6,070 nucleotides of DNA from JBDNIO01 sp041688215 (GTDB lineage Bacteria; Pseudomonadota; Gammaproteobacteria; Nevskiales; Salinisphaeraceae): assembly GCA_041688215.1 (NCBI GenBank), contig JBDNIO010000039.1, positions 1-6,070 of the forward strand. Direction: 5' to 3'. Below the pieces are notes generated by a model, which saw only the letters and a program-made list of their open reading frames with translations, searched no databases and was not told the origin of the DNA. Below, piece by piece: positions 5,942 through 6,070 of the stretch (within the stretch, counting starts at the first letter, position 1; each line of letters opens with the position of its first letter). The translations under genes were made by a program, and so were the position numbers.

Positions 5942-5956
5942 GGTTGTTCAACAACC
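5942..5956 (+). promoter_or_regulatory. Stem-loop directly before the transposase ribosome-binding site
   Basis: GGTTG (5942-5946) and CAACC (5952-5956) enclose the loop TTCAA; the sequence is a near-perfect palindrome (GGTTGTT-C-AACAACC). It abuts the GGAAG at 5957-5961. Hairpins at this position in some insertion sequences limit transposase translation from outside transcripts; that role is inferred here. Confidence 0.35.
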
Positions 5957-5966
5957 GGAAGCAAGC

Positions 5967-6070
5967 ATGAATATTGGCAAGACATTATTTGCACAGTTAA
6001 TGGAGTTCCTGCCGTGGAAGACGTTTGGCCGGATCGTCACGCGATATCAAGGCGATTACGGCGTGCGCAA
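5967..6070 (+). CDS. IS4-family transposase, N-terminal 34 residues (3' partial)
   Basis: The ATG at 5967 follows GGAAG by 5 bases, and the frame is open to the window edge. The visible residues include FAQLMEFLPWKTFGRIVTRY then QGDYGVR. This is the N-terminal (DUF4372-type) signature of IS4-group DDE transposases, in which FAQL, LPW, F and YQGDYGVR recur. The full protein is usually 350-400 residues and carries the DDE catalytic triad further on, outside this window, so whether the copy is active cannot be judged. It would cut and paste the insertion sequence. Confidence 0.88.
   Translation, partial: MNIGKTLFAQLMEFLPWKTFGRIVTRYQGDYGVR

Larger units (their letters stand above)
5825..6070 (+). 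mobile_element. Left end of an IS4-family insertion sequence (partial)
   Basis: The end of an IS is inferred from the transposase start at 5967. Its exact border is not settled. Two places have an IS-end-like GTGTCC: TAGTGTCC at 5825-5832 and TAGGTGTCC at 5892-5900, 68 bases apart. The second would leave a leader of about 75 bases, the first about 140. The right end lies outside the window, so no inverted repeat or target duplication can be compared. Confidence 0.55.

Noticed and set aside
1..6070. CRISPR array, tRNA, rRNA or toxin-antitoxin pair.
   Set aside because: No regularly spaced direct repeats, cloverleaf, rRNA blocks or paired short toxin-antitoxin frames were seen; the only regular repeat is the coding 51-base one.

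Overview
The window looks like an accessory (genomic-island type) stretch from a Gram-negative bacterium, most likely a proteobacterium. The base composition is moderate, close to half G+C in the main genes. There is a classical Sec signal peptide, there are purine-rich Shine-Dalgarno sites, an IS4-type transposase start and the 5' part of a group II intron. The species cannot be named from the sequence alone. No rRNA, tRNA or CRISPR array was seen.

Layout, left to right. (1) Bases 2-2686, plus strand: the C-terminal 894 residues of a very large superfamily 1 helicase with a C-terminal Vsr/DUF559-like nuclease domain. This is the architecture of the DUF4011-helicase-Vsr family, which includes the Hhe anti-phage protein. 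Its N-terminus and Walker A motif lie left of the window. (2) Bases 2863-3189, plus: a 108-residue acidic protein of unknown function. (3) Bases 3318-4031, minus: a complete six-helix voltage-gated potassium channel with TVGYGD filter and a six-charge S4 helix. (4) Bases 4197-4598, minus: a small exported protein whose mature part is almost entirely six copies of a 17-residue repeat with invariant Pro, Asn and Trp. (5) Bases 4750 to about 5350, plus: the 5' part of a group II intron, with an exact 5' boundary supported by a perfect 6-base IBS1-EBS1 pairing. It has lost its reverse transcriptase and 3' domains. (6) Bases 5390-5824, minus: a small A+T-rich putative exported protein with a conserved-looking VCGEVNSKNSYG motif. 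(7) Bases 5967-6070, plus: the first 34 codons of an IS4-family transposase, cut by the window edge, with its IS end just upstream.

The genes do not form one operon. The helicase-nuclease and the small gene after it point right, while the channel, the repeat protein and the A+T-rich gene point left. A terminator-like hairpin separates the repeat-protein gene from the channel. The right third is mobile-element debris (intron fragment, IS end), which fits a defence or accessory island. The most distinctive items are the 17-residue repeat protein and the precisely placed intron remnant. The helicase-nuclease is the clearest defence candidate.
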